Source: Pleurotus djamor
Lineage: Eukaryota; Basidiomycota; Agaricomycetes; Agaricales; Pleurotaceae
Length of the DNA: 51,216 nt
Assembly (NCBI GenBank): GCA_029747585.1
Contig: JAPEVF010000316.1
Coordinates: 1 to 51,216, forward strand
Reading direction: 5' to 3'
In this document: positions 33,126 to 43,970 of the stretch, one piece after another
How the letters are laid out: each line of letters starts with the position of its first letter
How positions within the stretch are numbered: position 1 is the stretch's first letter
Notes under the pieces: model-generated
What the model was told of the DNA's origin: nothing
Database searches by the model: none
What the model saw: the letters and a program-made list of their open reading frames with translations, nothing else
Program-made: the position numbers and the translations under genes

Positions 33126-34173
33126 TTGAAAAGTTGGTAAAAGCACATTTGAGAAAGAAACCTGGAAATGAGAACTTAGAAGCAATGAGCATTAGATTGT
33201 TTTCGCATAGTTGTGTGGAATATACTACCTTGGGTGGGTCCGAGAACAGATGAACGAGGTACGGCTCATGTTCAGCGTTTTTATGGAGAGTATGTGTGAT
33301 TTATTTTTGGCGCAATGCACGTTCAGTGCGTGGTGATCGATTGGTCACTGAGAAGTTGAGGCAATGGGGTTCACAAAACAGGGATATGATCGATTGGGGT
33401 TTGCATTAGCGATTATCAGAATCTGGGCATTGATGTGAATGAGGGAGTTGAGTGGAAGCTGGAACGGCGGCGTGTGAGGTAAAAGCGAATTAGCCTTCTG
33501 GAATGTGACTGGAGGACGTAGAAGGGCATTCCGTTGATATCATGGGCAGGCAGGGATATTGTGGATACGGACGACGGCAGAATTGAAAGGGGGATGGGAT
33601 GAGGGCGAGGGAACTGTGGGTGACGGACAAGGTGACGAGGTTATCCTAATTCATGGACGGAGGGCGAAGACAGCCGTCATATAAGTGGGGGCGTGGAGGG
33701 TAATGCGGACGCTCCATGTGCATGGGGGCCGAAGCTGAAGCTGATGGGTCGCAGAGGAAAGCTAGAGGAGGGGCAATGAACGGGGTAGAGCGAGGGCGAG
33801 CATACATGTACTGACCTCAACGCTGTTAGAGAAAGTTAACGCATTCCGAATCGTGCGGAATGGGGAAAGAAAGCTGGGGTGGTCAGACGAAAATGAAGTG
33901 AATGAAAGTCGGTGAAGGTGGGGTTGACGTTGTGATATTGAAGATGGAAAGCTCGAACATGCAAGGTTCAGATGCTGTCGTGTCTGCGCGCGATTGGGCA
34001 CATTGGAACACGATGTTGAGAAGTTCATGTCGATCCTTGGTAAAGCTAAAGATGATCACTTGAACATGATGGGTGTAGCACGCAATTCATAACGGCACAT
34101 CTGTCGAGGTATATTGGAGGTTTAAGAAGGCAGAAGGATATATCATGCGGCAGCCTCACGACGATAATACAGT

Positions 34174-34536
34174 CTAGAGATTGACGCCAGCGGTACAGAA
34201 GAGGGCTACCACGCCAAAGCCACCCAGGATGCTGGCAGTGGAAGCGACACTCAGTTCGCGTATGGGCAACGTGTCTTTTGGTAGGCTGTGTGAGGACATG
34301 AGGACCCAAAGTTATGTGAAAGAGTCATGCAATTGGACTGACGTTGTAAAGTAGAATGCAAGGCCAAACGTCGAGCCCAGCAGGACGAGCGCCAGGGTTG
34401 GGAGGAGACTGACTGGGATGGGCGGGGAGAACGGCGGCAATGACGCGTGTAATGACTAGCAGCAATGGGGAGTGAGTGGACGCTGTTGGAGACAATGACG
34501 AAGGGACTTTACCTGGATTGCTTGGTGGGAGGCCAT
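34174..34536 (-). CDS. OST5: Oligosaccharyltransferase subunit OST5 (TMEM258-like)
   Basis: Small ER membrane subunit of the oligosaccharyltransferase that transfers the lipid-linked glycan to asparagine. Exons 34536-34513, 34455-34343 and 34285-34174 (introns 57 and 57 nt) give 82 residues, close to yeast Ost5 (86). The acceptor at 34456 was chosen because it alone keeps frame from the short first exon MASHQAIQ. Two transmembrane segments: PTLALVLLGSTFGLAFYFTT and SILGGFGVVALFCTAGVNL, joined by a short loop (LPKDTLPIRELSVAS). The Pro-rich PPFSPPIPVSLLP before the first helix is usual in fungal members. It is divergent from YOP1 (309 bp apart) and lies at the inner edge of the left repeat arm, in single-copy DNA. 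Confidence 0.8.
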
Positions 34537-34778
34537 GATGCAAGGTGACGTGGGCAATGTGGCGCTAACCACCTCTATGCGCGTGCACGTCCTGGCCAAA
34601 CACGAGTAATCAAAGGCATATCAAGAGCCCTGGAACAAGCGACGCCTCTTTCCTTCTCTTCCCAACCCACATCAACGTCCTCAACGACAACTCTCCTCTC
34701 GCCAACGACTGCGACGACCTCGACGTCCACAATCACTGCGTCTGTACTAGCCTAGAATCCTCGCAAACGTCCGTCACC

Positions 34779-34845
34779 GTGAGTCGCTGTCTCCTTTTTG
34801 CAAGAGCAAGAGAGTGGCTGCTAAGCAACGATGATATGCATATAG
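34779..34845 (+). other. Likely 5'-UTR intron of YOP1
   Basis: GTGAGT at 34779, GCTAAGC branch-like sequence and an acceptor TATAG directly abutting the YOP1 ATG at 34846. This 67-nt intron would lie wholly in the leader. Confidence 0.55.
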
Positions 34846-35554
34846 ATGTCCGCTGCGCAGCGTGTTCAACAACACCCCGTCGTCCTCGAGGCCCAAAACA
34901 GGGCAAACTACTATGTCAACCAGCTCGACAAAGAGGTCAGTCGCCACGCCCTTCTTGTCTTCCGTCTGTCACGAGATCCCACTTATCTCATGCTTTGTAT
35001 AGCTGACAAAGTACCCGGTTCTCATTAACCTTGAACGCCGTACCCAAGTCCCAAAAACATACGCCGTCCTTGGTGGTCTTGTCCTCCTCGCCCTCCTCCA
35101 CCTCGTCAACCCCCTCGCCGCTCCCGTCTCAAACTTGATTGGATGGGGTCTCCCCGCCTACCTCTCCTTCAAGGCCATCGAGTCCCCATCCACCCAAGAT
35201 GACGTCCAGTGGCTCACCTATTGGGTCGTCTTTGGTTTCTTCAACTTTATGGAGAGTTTCGCCCTACGCGCAGTGTTGTACTACTTCCCCTGGTATTTCT
35301 CCTTCAAGTCCGTTTTCATCATCTGGCTCCAACTCCCTGCCTTCCGCGTAAGTGCTCCTTTCGTATTTGGCTGCGCACTCGCACTTCATTGAAACATGCT
35401 CAAAACCTTCCTTTTATAGGGCGCTCAAACAATTTACCACACCGTCTTGAAGCCTGTCGTTTCCAACCTCAGCGCTTCACAGATCGTTGCCCCGCCTACC
35501 GACTCCACCGCCGATCACCTCCGTGAACGCGCAGGTGCCGCCACCTCCGATTAA
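34846..35554 (+). CDS. YOP1: YOP1/REEP/HVA22-family ER-shaping protein
   Basis: Membrane-bending protein of the TB2/DP1/HVA22 family that stabilises tubular ER and interacts with reticulons and Rab machinery in yeast. Exons 34846-34935, 35003-35347 and 35420-35554 give 189 residues (yeast Yop1 is 180). The N-terminal soluble part (VVLEAQNRANYYVNQLDKEL) leads into hydrophobic hairpins: TYAVLGGLVLLALLHLVNPL, LIGWGLPAYLSFKAIES, the family hallmark DDVQWLTYWVVFGFFNFMES and YYFPWYFSFKSVFIIWLQLP. The tail (RGAQTIYHTVLKPVV onward) has the amphipathic helix, then a Ser/Thr/Ala end. Introns are phase 0. Confidence 0.95.
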
Positions 35555-36454
35555 ATGCACTTGGACTCTCCCTCCCTCTTGCTTTCCAATTGNTTTCTGT
35601 GTCTCAGAGATTCTACTTGAGCGTCTCCTTGTCTATCTCTTGACCCTTTTCCTTACGTCCACGTTCCCCTCGTATTCGTATATTTGATTTCTTCGTATGA
35701 AACATGTCCCAATTATTCAATACGACTAGATGGTTATTTCGATGTTCTACACTGCCTCCCCTGCACTTGCCGATATCTGTCCGATACATCTCCAGCCTCA
35801 ATGACGCAACGCAAGCCTAGGTTCTCGTTTTGCATGTGATCTCGTATGTCGTCTTTCCCTTTGACGCACATTGTTACGCCGATGCTCGAAAATATTCCCA
35901 TTACTCATCATCTCCCTCTCTTCTACTAGAACTTGAATCCCGTAAACCGGACACGTCTCACCGTACGTTTGGGCGTTTGAGCGTTTGAAGTCGAACGTTG
36001 ATGAACCAACCAACTGCCTCGCTCTGATTATAAACATTCATGCGCCATGCCGCGCCCCGTTTCACTCGCCACGACTCGCGTTTCAAGTCATTGCTCCATA
36101 GCAATGAGCTCCCTTTCACGCAGCACTCCACCCTTGACAAAGAATCATCTGATCCCCCATCTCTAATCTAACACCGCCAAGTCCTTCCCTGCATAGCCCA
36201 TTGGTGCGTTGGGGAAACCCGCCATGCGGCGCACCCATAGGATATGAGAAGCCAAAGCGTATAAATACGACGTCGTTTTGGAGAGTAGTTTCTTCAGCTG
36301 AGCTCACAAACTCCAAGTTTTCCCCTTCTCTCCTCAGGTAGCAAGTGCTGGTCGCTTACTTCCTTCCTTTTCATCAACTACCCTTTCCAACCTCTTTCGA
36401 TTCAACAACTCTCTTTTTAACGACCGGAACAGTTAATTCTGCTTTCGCTTCATC
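35555..36454. other. Intergenic between YOP1 and the secreted-protein gene
   Basis: 3' region of YOP1 (one N at 35592), then DNA with T/C-rich runs and a probable promoter (GTATAAATACG at about 36260) for the gene starting at 36455. No coding block seen. Confidence 0.5.
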
Positions 36455-37751
36455 ATGATCTCTAAATCGACCGCCGCTTCTACTGTCGCTATCGCTTTTG
36501 TGGCTCTGAACGCTGCGAGCTCTGTCGTCGCCAAACCAATGTACGTCATCCCTCTCCCTCCCTCCCTCCCTCCTTTGTATGATCATCAATCTAATCACCC
36601 TTCCTCTTCCCTCTCCAGCCCTGANTGACCCCTCCGAGCTCGTCACAATCGACGTCCCGTGCCCCCGAACCCTTCGAANGCGACCACACCCACACCCTCG
36701 AACAACGTCAAACCCAAACCACACACGACTACGACTACGACATCGACTCCACCTCCCAAGTCTACAATAACTACTACGGGTGGGGTGCTCCTGCTCCTGC
36801 CCCCGCTTGGGGTCCTTCGTACGGTTACGACAACGGTAATAGCGGTGGAAATGGTGGAAATGGTGGGAACGGGGGAGGCAAGAACACCGATGTGCAGCAG
36901 CAGCAGGGTGGATGGGGATCGTGGCCTTGGTTCCCCCNAGTGGAACTCCTGGGGAAATCCTAACCAAGGTCAAGGCCAAAACCCAAACCAACAGAACAAA
37001 CCCAACACACCGAAGAAACCCCAGCCCAAAAAGCCTACAACCCAAGAAACCCGCCCAGCCGAAGAAGAACGACTCCCAACCCAAGAAGAAGCCCGCTCAG
37101 CCGAAGAAGAAACCCGCTCAGCCAAAGAAGAAACCCGCCCAGCAGCCTAAGAAGAAACCCGCCCAACCGAAAAAGGCTGCTCCCAAGAAACCCGCTCAGC
37201 AGCCTAAGAAACCCGCTCAGAAGCCTCAGCCAAAGAAGGCTCCCGCACCGAAGAAACCCGCCGTCCAACCCAAGAAAGGCAAGGGGAAACGCGAGGAGGG
37301 GGGTGACTTCGATCTCGCGACACGGGAGGTTCTCTGGGATGGGTACGTGCGGGACTTGTCCTCGGCCGATGTGGATGTGGAGTTGAGTGCACGGGATTTG
37401 GAGGACCAGGAGATGTGGCAGCGCAATCTTGACCACGAAGCGGAGATGGAGGCACGGGAGCTTGGGGATGAGGAGGGTCTCGANGCGCGCGATGTCGACG
37501 AGCTTGAGGAACGCGAGTTCGACGAAGACCTTCACGCGCGCGACGACGATGAACTCGAAGCACGCGAGTTCGATGAAGACCTTGAGGCGCGCGATGTCGA
37601 TGATCTCGAGGAGAGGGATGTCGATGACCTTGAAGAGCGCGATTTCGAGGAGGAGATGTTTGCGAGAGATGTTGAGGACTTTGAGGAGCGCGATGTTGAG
37701 GATGAGTTGGAGGCGAGGGATGCGGAGGATTCCCTTGATGCCCTTGATTGA
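36455..37751 (+). CDS. Secreted low-complexity protein: Gly/Tyr domain, Lys/Pro/Ala/Gln repeats, acidic (A/E)RD repeats; frame broken in this sequence
   Basis: Exon 1 36455-36540 encodes a signal peptide (MISKSTAASTVAIAFVALNA and ASSVVAKP); exon 2 runs from 36619 after a 78-nt intron. Ignoring the Ns at 36625, 36679 and 36938, one frame reads through PDDPSELVTIDVP, a Tyr/Asp/Gly-rich region (YNNYYGWGAPAPAPAWGPS, then GGNGG repeats and QQQQGGWGSW) into PNTPKKPQPKKP. A further one-base shift near 37036-37039 is then needed to enter repeats of KKPAQPKK (about 37050-37290). The last 150 residues are acidic repeats of the type DVDELEEREFDEDLHARD, where the N at 37484 counts as one base. Opposite charges of the two halves suggest self-association or wall binding (inference). 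No known domain. I cannot tell a real frameshift from assembly error, though three Ns in the same gene favour error. Confidence 0.65.
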
Positions 37752-37957
37752 GTTAGGAATTATAACGCATGCACCTCTCTCTTTTGTATATATCCAAGTA
37801 GGTAGATGCACAAGTCACGTATCGTGTTTTTACCTCATATTGGGTGATTCTTGAGTTTTGGAGTATGAGAATGAACTTGTATTCGTTATACTAAGGGATA
37901 CGAACACAGTTTTATTCGAGCTTGCCCTTCTACTTCGTGTTCACCAGACCTTTTTGC

Positions 37958-39114
37958 TTAGAGAGAAATACCACGGTAGGTAGCCAATTGCGACCTCATA
38001 CGAGCGACTTGTCCAGGAGTGAACTCGTACATGCACGAATCGTACGAGTAATCCATAAAGTTGTCTGAGAGGATTCATTAGATTTAGCAGTGTCGTAAAA
38101 AAGGCAAGGAAGGTACATACGGATGGGGTCGACACCTCCACCAGAGCAGGTATCGCGACCGACGGGGCAGCCAGAGGCGGGGGAGGCCTCAGGGGGCGTA
38201 TCATCGACAGAGTCACCAGGGCTGGCACATCCGCCTTGGAAAGTGTGGTAGAGACCGACCCAGTGACCGGCTTCGTGGGTGAGGGTCTAGTACAGAGAAG
38301 GAGATCAGTTCATGAAACGATTATCGCCAAATGAGATAGGATGCTTACCTGGCCGAGGTTGTAGTTGGTCGTGGTTCCACCTGGGACAGATGAGAAGAGC
38401 ATGACAACACCGTCGTCGGTTGGGCTGCGGGAGTAGCTAGAAGGGAAGGTAGCGTATCCCAAAAGACCAGCGCCCGAACCAGATCGGAATCTACATGCCA
38501 TTCCAAAACAACTCAGTATTGGTACTTCCAAATAGTCTTATGGAACGCGTACCCGACGGTGTAGACGTTAAGAGCATTGGCTCCACCACGGCGGAGGGCA
38601 GTCTTCATCTGAGTCTGGTAGGTGCTGCTAGGACCAGCAGAGTTGAACCAGTTGGCGTTGACAGTGCGGTCAACACCAGCGAGCGTCCAGGTGATACCAG
38701 CCGATGCAAAGGCCTCGTTCATGACGTTCATCTGGGCGGTAATCTGCGAGTCCCTGAAGTGTAAAATCATCAGGATACCATCGAAACACAAAGTTTCATA
38801 AAAAGGCTACGAACGGGATGTTTCCTTGGCTGACGGAAGAGCCAGAGCTCACGACGTGGAAGTAGATTGGGATAGTCGCGGCCTGGATGCCGAAAGTATC
38901 CTTAGCGGCGACCTTCTTAGCAGCGAAGTCGGCTTCGGCAGCGACGAGGGCAGAGTCGCTGATGAATGTACCGCAAGCCCTATACAAAGCCAAGTTCGTG
39001 AGCGAGGCTGCGAGTCATACAAGGTCAGAAAGCTCACCTTGAGGTAACATTGAGAGGCGTCGCAAGGACGTAGGATGCGCCAAAGAGGGCAGCAATGGCA
39101 ATAGAGCGAAACAT
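37958..39114 (-). CDS. Secreted pappalysin-like zinc metalloprotease (M43 family, MEP1-like)
   Basis: Extracellular zinc endopeptidase of the M43B type common in fungi. Six exons, 39114-39038, 38979-38815, 38753-38553, 38490-38349, 38286-38121 and 38064-37958, give 285 residues, the usual length. The signal peptide is [18 protein letters not shown]. The catalytic zinc site is [11 protein letters not shown] (HExxHxxGxxH), encoded near the start of exon 5. It is preceded by [12 protein letters not shown] and followed by [20 protein letters not shown], the [13 protein letters not shown]et-turn and FTPGQVARM. The N-terminal half shows [11 protein letters not shown] and [12 protein letters not shown], both typical. 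Paired cysteines fit disulfides. All splice phases close and no catalytic residue is missing. Confidence 0.94.
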
Positions 39115-40149
39115 GGCTTTCGAAGAGAATGCGAAGGAGCTACACCTGACCGGTTGGAAGACCTGAGAGTAGTGAGGAATTGTCCTACTAGCTGTATCTG
39201 CTTTTATACATCTAACGAACGGTGAATTTGGTTAGCATTCACCGTTAGAACAAAGCATAACACCGACCAAAGCCATCCCCCGCATGGCGGAAAGCAAGAT
39301 AACGGATGTCTCTCAGTCAAAGACATGCGGTGACTTCAACGATGCTGCCTTTCGTGTTGCTAGCTAAACGGCCTTCCAGTTCTTGGCAGTTACACTTCTG
39401 TCTTCGTTTGGAGGAGTTTCATCATGGAAGTGCAGAGAACATGTGTATCTTCAACATTGCAGTGCCTACATGACGGAGATATCTGCAACGCACCGCGAGT
39501 TGAAGATGTCAGGACGTACAGAATTACTCGAATTCCAAGCACTTCGAGCTTCTAGGATGTCTTATCAGTCATGCCTGGCCGGAGATGAGTTTGTTTTTGA
39601 GGCGTTTTGACGGTTGAAGACGAATGGGGTGAAAGAGAAGCCATTTGGATTGAAGCCAAGACAAAAGAGCCCATGATGTGTGCGATTTAAGAGGCACGCG
39701 AGTGGATGAGTAAATAATTTAGGGCTTATATTTGCAGTTTCAGGTACGGTATGGACTTGAAGGTCGAATCGGGATGAGCAAGGTACTGGCAGGGTACTTG
39801 AACGCCCAAGTAGGTGAGTGCGAAGAGGGTTCTGAAATGGCGGAATCAACATAAGTCGTCATGGACATTACCTGCTCCCGACGGGCCTTCATCTGAAGCC
39901 AAGATAACCGGCCATATGGTTGATCATGTTGAAGCTTCTCCGACATATGGTGGATATGTTTGACATCCAGAAAAGTCGATAGACGCCTCCGATTCTTAGG
40001 CGCCTCGCCAAAACAACGGAGCCCGAAGGAGGTATATTGAATCCTGTTCCACACAAATTCTGCGAAAGCCGAAGTAAAATGTCCTGTCCAATGAAATCTT
40101 CAGAACATGGTCGCCAGAACCCCTTCGCATGTCCCATCCAATCAAATCT
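39115..40149. other. Intergenic between metalloprotease and kinase
   Basis: Upstream part is the metalloprotease promoter (CTTTTATACAT-like sequence near 39200 on the plus strand). No coding block recognised; the last 70 bp hold one unit of a 50-bp tandem repeat. Confidence 0.5.
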
Positions 40150-40180
40150 TCAAAATATGGTCGCCAGGACCCCTTCGCCT
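40081..40180. repeat. 50-bp tandem duplication over the kinase stop codon
   Basis: Units 40081-40130 and 40131-40180 share TCCAAT.AAATCTTCA.AA.ATGGTCGCCAG with about eight differences. The kinase stop (40150-40152) lies in the second unit, and the first unit keeps an equivalent TGA position outside the gene. A weaker third unit may lie at 40031-40080. Confidence 0.8.
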
Positions 40181-42147
40181 TCATCGGGCCCGCTTCCGAG
40201 GCCTTTCGCGCCTGCACCCATGCCATTCTTGCCGAAGGTAAAGCCGACCCAGACTCCCCTTCCTCCAGGGCCGCCGTCCTTTTCCTTCACAGCTTCCACA
40301 TTCTTCTGCTTTTCCTTGACCTCGGCATACTTCGCCATATCTTCAAGCGAAGTAAAATCGTCGTAGTATCCAGTATCGATTTCTGAGTCAAGCGCAGGGA
40401 CGAATGGCGCACGGGCAGCACGTAGATCTTTCCAAGGGGCCGAAGAGAAAAAGGGATGCGACATCACTTCGTCGATCGTGGAGTAGCGCATCGTTGAGTG
40501 GGATATGAGGCTATATCACTGTGTCAGTGGAAATAACGTCCGGAAAAGGAGAGCGGCCATACTTGGTTATAGCGTTCCATGCAACGTCTGTCAAGTTGAA
40601 TATTAAGTCCTCCGGTCGGTCGTAAACTGGGCGTTGTAGCACTTTGGACCAATTTTTCAGGTTCGTCCAAGTTTCCTCTGGGGTAGATCCGCTGAAGGGA
40701 GGGAAGCCGGCGAGGAATTCGAATAAGATACACCCCAGTGACCAATAGTCCACGGAATAGGTATAGGGCTTTCCTCGGAGAANCTTCTGGGGCCTGTAAT
40801 AAGGTAATGAATGCGTCGGGTGGACTTCGTTGATCGGAAGAGAAACTGACCATGTAATCGGGAGAACCAACAATGGAGTCGGCGTACCGAGGGTCTTCGT
40901 TTCTGATCGACCGGTATATTGAACGTCGCTCCATAGTTGATCGATGGACGACTTGATTGTCTTTGACTTTGTCAAGCTTCGAAAACGGTCAGCAATGAAG
41001 TCAAAGCAAAAACTGGCATCCATTACCTTGATCTTCATCGACTCGATGCGTTTCGGGTTGAGGGCACCCGTGGCCAACCCAAAGTCAGTCAACTTGACAT
41101 GACCCGTGCTATCGACGAGGAAGTTCTGCGATCAAGCCTTGAGTCAACGCCGATAGCATCCAACCCAACGCGTACCTCGGGCTTCAAGTCACGGTGGATA
41201 TAGCCCAGCTTATGTAGCTCGTTTACCGCAGCAAACATTTCGCATATGTAATATCGCGCGTGTTCTTCCTTGAGCACGCCAGAATTGTTGAGTAGGGTCC
41301 TAAAGTCCCCGCCGGGAACATATTCCATGGCCAAGTAGACGTGTTCAACGTCTTGGAACGCATACAATAGCCTGACCAGCCAAGGTGTTTTTGTGGCGGT
41401 CAAGATGTCGCGTTCAACTAGAACGTGCCGTACCTAAGGAGTTGATTTAGGCTCGAACTCTGGAAGGTAAAACCGAGATCACACATACCTCGTCCATCTT
41501 GAACAGAGTCCTCTTCTTCATCCGCTTCAACGCGCAAACTTCGCCTGTCTCTTGCTTTCTCGCTAGGAAGACCTCCCCATATCCACCCTGACCAACCTGA
41601 GCGATTATGTGAAACTGATCCACCCGAAGTTTAGTGCGTCGTCGTCGTAGCACGACCCGCTCACGGCCACAGTAAGATTTGAACTCTTTCGCATACTCTG
41701 AGGCGGTGAGACCACGCGAAGATGTATCTTTGTCGAATTTAGCGCGTCGTTCTTTACGTGAAGCCAGATAGCCTAGTGACTGGAAATAATAATCGAGGAA
41801 ATCTAAACACAGGTCAGTTCTTCGCGCAGTCTTGATCTCGGGGTAAACGCACACAATTGAGCCACGGTGGCCTTTCGCCTTATTTCTGGACTGTCCAGCA
41901 GTTCTCTCTCCCACAGTTGGAATGCAGCACCATTCTTCATCGTTGTACCACCTCGCGCGGTGTCCATCGTTACATCTCCAGGTCCATAGGTCATCATGCC
42001 CTTTGCGGTAGCCATTCGAACATCGGGAAACCCGCCCATTTGAGTAAGTCCCTTGGCGGTATCCATGTGGATATCTTTCGAGGAAGGAAGGCCGTCCTTC
42101 ATGGTGGTGGTGGTAACGGAAGCGATAAGATGTGATGATCTGAACAT
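40150..42147 (-). CDS. DBF2: NDR-family AGC kinase, DBF2/SID2 type
   Basis: Serine/threonine kinase of the mitotic exit/septation network (Dbf2 in budding yeast, Sid2 in fission yeast), normally active with a Mob1 partner. Seven exons: 42147-41853, 41802-41489, 41433-41176, 41125-41027, 40976-40851, 40793-40563 and 40510-40150, about 560 residues. N-terminal low-complexity repeats of TAKG/TARG type precede the Mob-binding region (CFLDYYF-like start, LGYLASRKERRAKF). Kinase motifs: GQGGYGEV, the ALKRMKK lysine, YIHRDLKPE, TDFGLA, the NDR insert, then VGSPDYM and APEVLRGKPYTYSVDYWSLG. The N at 40783 must be dropped to read APEVL and to keep the downstream phase. C-terminal hydrophobic motif region is FVPALDSEIDTGYYDDF. 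Assignment to DBF2 rather than CBK1 rests on the short insert and VGSPDYMAPE context. Confidence 0.88.
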
Positions 42148-42290
42148 TGCTACCGAATTGGGTCGTCGGGCGCGCGATGTTTGCCTCGCAGCTCGAAGCA
42201 AAACAAAGTTCTCTTCGTCCTCACCACCATCTCCGTCGACGGTGACACGGTCGAGACAACGACCATACGAATAATACAGCGATAATCACT
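42148..42290. promoter_or_regulatory. Short divergent promoter region shared by the kinase and GPN1
   Basis: Only 143 bp separate the two start codons on opposite strands. No TATA box is evident, so regulation is probably shared and constitutive (inference). Confidence 0.6.
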
Positions 42291-43722
42291 ATGCCCGACG
42301 ATCCTAAACCAAAGAAACCCATCGTCATCATCACCATAGGGATGGCGGGGGCGGGCAAGTCCACCTTTGTGCAACGTATAAATTCGTTTTTACACTCTCA
42401 AGACCCTCCGAAACCTCCGTACATCCTCAATCTCGATCCAGCCGTCACTCAGGTCCCTTTTGAAGCGAACATTGATATCAGAGATACCGTAAATTATCAA
42501 GAAGTCATGAAGCAGTGTGTGTTGCCGCAACTACCGTTTATCCTCGCTTCACTCATGTTCTTGGTGCAGGTACAACCTCGGCCCCAATGGAGGCATCATG
42601 ACAGCCCTAAATTTGTTCACGACAAAGTTTGATCAAGTTCTTGAACTAGTCGAAAAGCGAGCGGATGAAGTCGAGTAAGTGCTTGCTTAACTTTTCGAGT
42701 ATTTCAGATGGATGGAGTTGCCTAATCAACCAATGTTAGTTATGTGATCTTGGACACGCCAGGACAGATTGAAATCTTCACCTGGTCAGCTTCGGGAGCG
42801 ATCATTACTGATGCAGTCGCGTCCTCTTTCCCGACCGTCGTCGCCTACATCGTCGACACCCCTCGCACCACCGCACCGGCTACCTTCATGTCCAATATGC
42901 TCTACGCTTGCAGGTTTGTGCTTCAATCTATCACTTCTTCAGTTTCTGAATACAATCTCAATAGTATCCTGTATAAAACGAAATTACCATTCATCCTTGT
43001 CTTCAATAAAACAGATGTCCAGCCCCACGATTTCGCCCTTGAATGGATGCGTGACTTCGAAGAGTTCCAGGCCGCCCTAGCGACGCACGATGGGGCGAGA
43101 GACTCTGAGGGCGAACCAACGTACATGAATAGCTTGATGAACAGCATGAGCTTGGTCTTGGATGAGTTTTACAAACAACTCAAGGTAGGTTTACCTCATA
43201 ACTTTCAAAGCGACCGCCATTTATCCCCCTCCAGAGTGTCGGAGTATCCAGCATGACTGGGCTAGGCGTGAAGGAGTTTTTCGAGGCTGTGGATGCTTCT
43301 CGTGATGAATACGAAAAGTCTGTGTTATACCTGTTGGCTTTCCTAACCCATTCTCACCTTTTCGCACCAGAGACTACCTCCCTGACCTTGAAAGAGCTCG
43401 TGCTGCTCGCGAAAAATCTCTACGAGAAGCAAAGGAGGACTCGATGAACCGACTGATGAAAGACCTCTCAGTAGATCGCGCCAAAAATCCCGAGGCTGCG
43501 AAAGCTGATCGCTGGGACCCTGCCGAAGAAGAGGACGATGATGATGACGATCTCGACGTTAACATTATTGATCGGAGTACGTGACTACTTTGCTCATATT
43601 GGGTTTGATCCTAAACTGACCTTGTCTCAATAGGTGAAGAGCCGTGGCCTGGTCAGTATGCAGATATCACCCGAGCTAGAAGGGAAGAAGATGGGAATCA
43701 GAATTGGCCAAGGCCGGGTTGA
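42291..43722 (+). CDS. GPN1: GPN-loop GTPase 1 (XAB1/Npa3)
   Basis: Cytosolic GTPase needed for assembly and nuclear import of RNA polymerase II. Seven exons: 42291-42514, 42570-42674, 42740-42913, 42965-43184, 43235-43317, 43371-43576 and 43634-43722 give 366 residues, typical for Gpn1. Motifs in order: P-loop [32 protein letters not shown] carrying the Gly-Pro-Asn loop, DTPGQIE (switch II), FNKTDV (base recognition) and SSMTGLGV. The C-terminal charged tail ([12 protein letters not shown]) is expected. The first intron starts at the G of a CAG codon (CA|GTGTGT), required to restore [11 protein letters not shown]. Confidence 0.96.
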
Positions 43723-43970
43723 AGGTGGCTTTGCATAGACTACTTTGGTCGCATCTAGGTTCTGCTTGAGAAGGTAAAAATATGTATATATGTAAACTGA
43801 TGAAAGTCCGGAATACTCTACAGCGCCATGTTATCATCGTTGGTGTACACGGATTATATATTCGCTGAGGTAGGCTCCCTCCCATCTATAGCTCTATGTC
43901 AGGGTTGACACCGTCAGGGACGACTATGAGGCGCTTCCTCAAATTTCAAAACCTCTCTTAGTTCCACAAG
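43723..43970. other. Intergenic between GPN1 and F-box gene
   Basis: GPN1 3' end (TATGTATATATG near 43782) and F-box promoter; nothing else seen. Confidence 0.5.

Larger units (their letters stand above)
27733..34095. repeat. Left arm of a large inverted repeat (more than 6 kb)
   Basis: Read as reverse complement, this interval matches about 45172-51216. Gene order is mirrored: G1, G2, short ORFs S1, S2, S3, then a fragment matching the F-box 3' end. The last bases of the window match 27733, so the outer boundary is not seen and may lie further left. The inner boundary is near 34095, where similarity to the F-box 3' end at 45172-45201 stops. Long non-coding stretches (about 30.7-31.3, 31.5-32.8 and 33.2-34.1 kb) contain no other gene I can support; 31.14-31.20 is AT-rich, as is its mirror at 47.76-47.85. 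Confidence 0.92.

Noticed and set aside
36374..37084. Minus-strand open frame of 236 codons
   Set aside because: Antisense to the same gene; composition is explained by the plus-strand repeats and it has no domain.
37035..37811. Long minus-strand open frame (258 codons, leucine-rich)
   Set aside because: It is the antisense shadow of the Lys/Glu-rich repeats of the secreted-protein gene on the plus strand.
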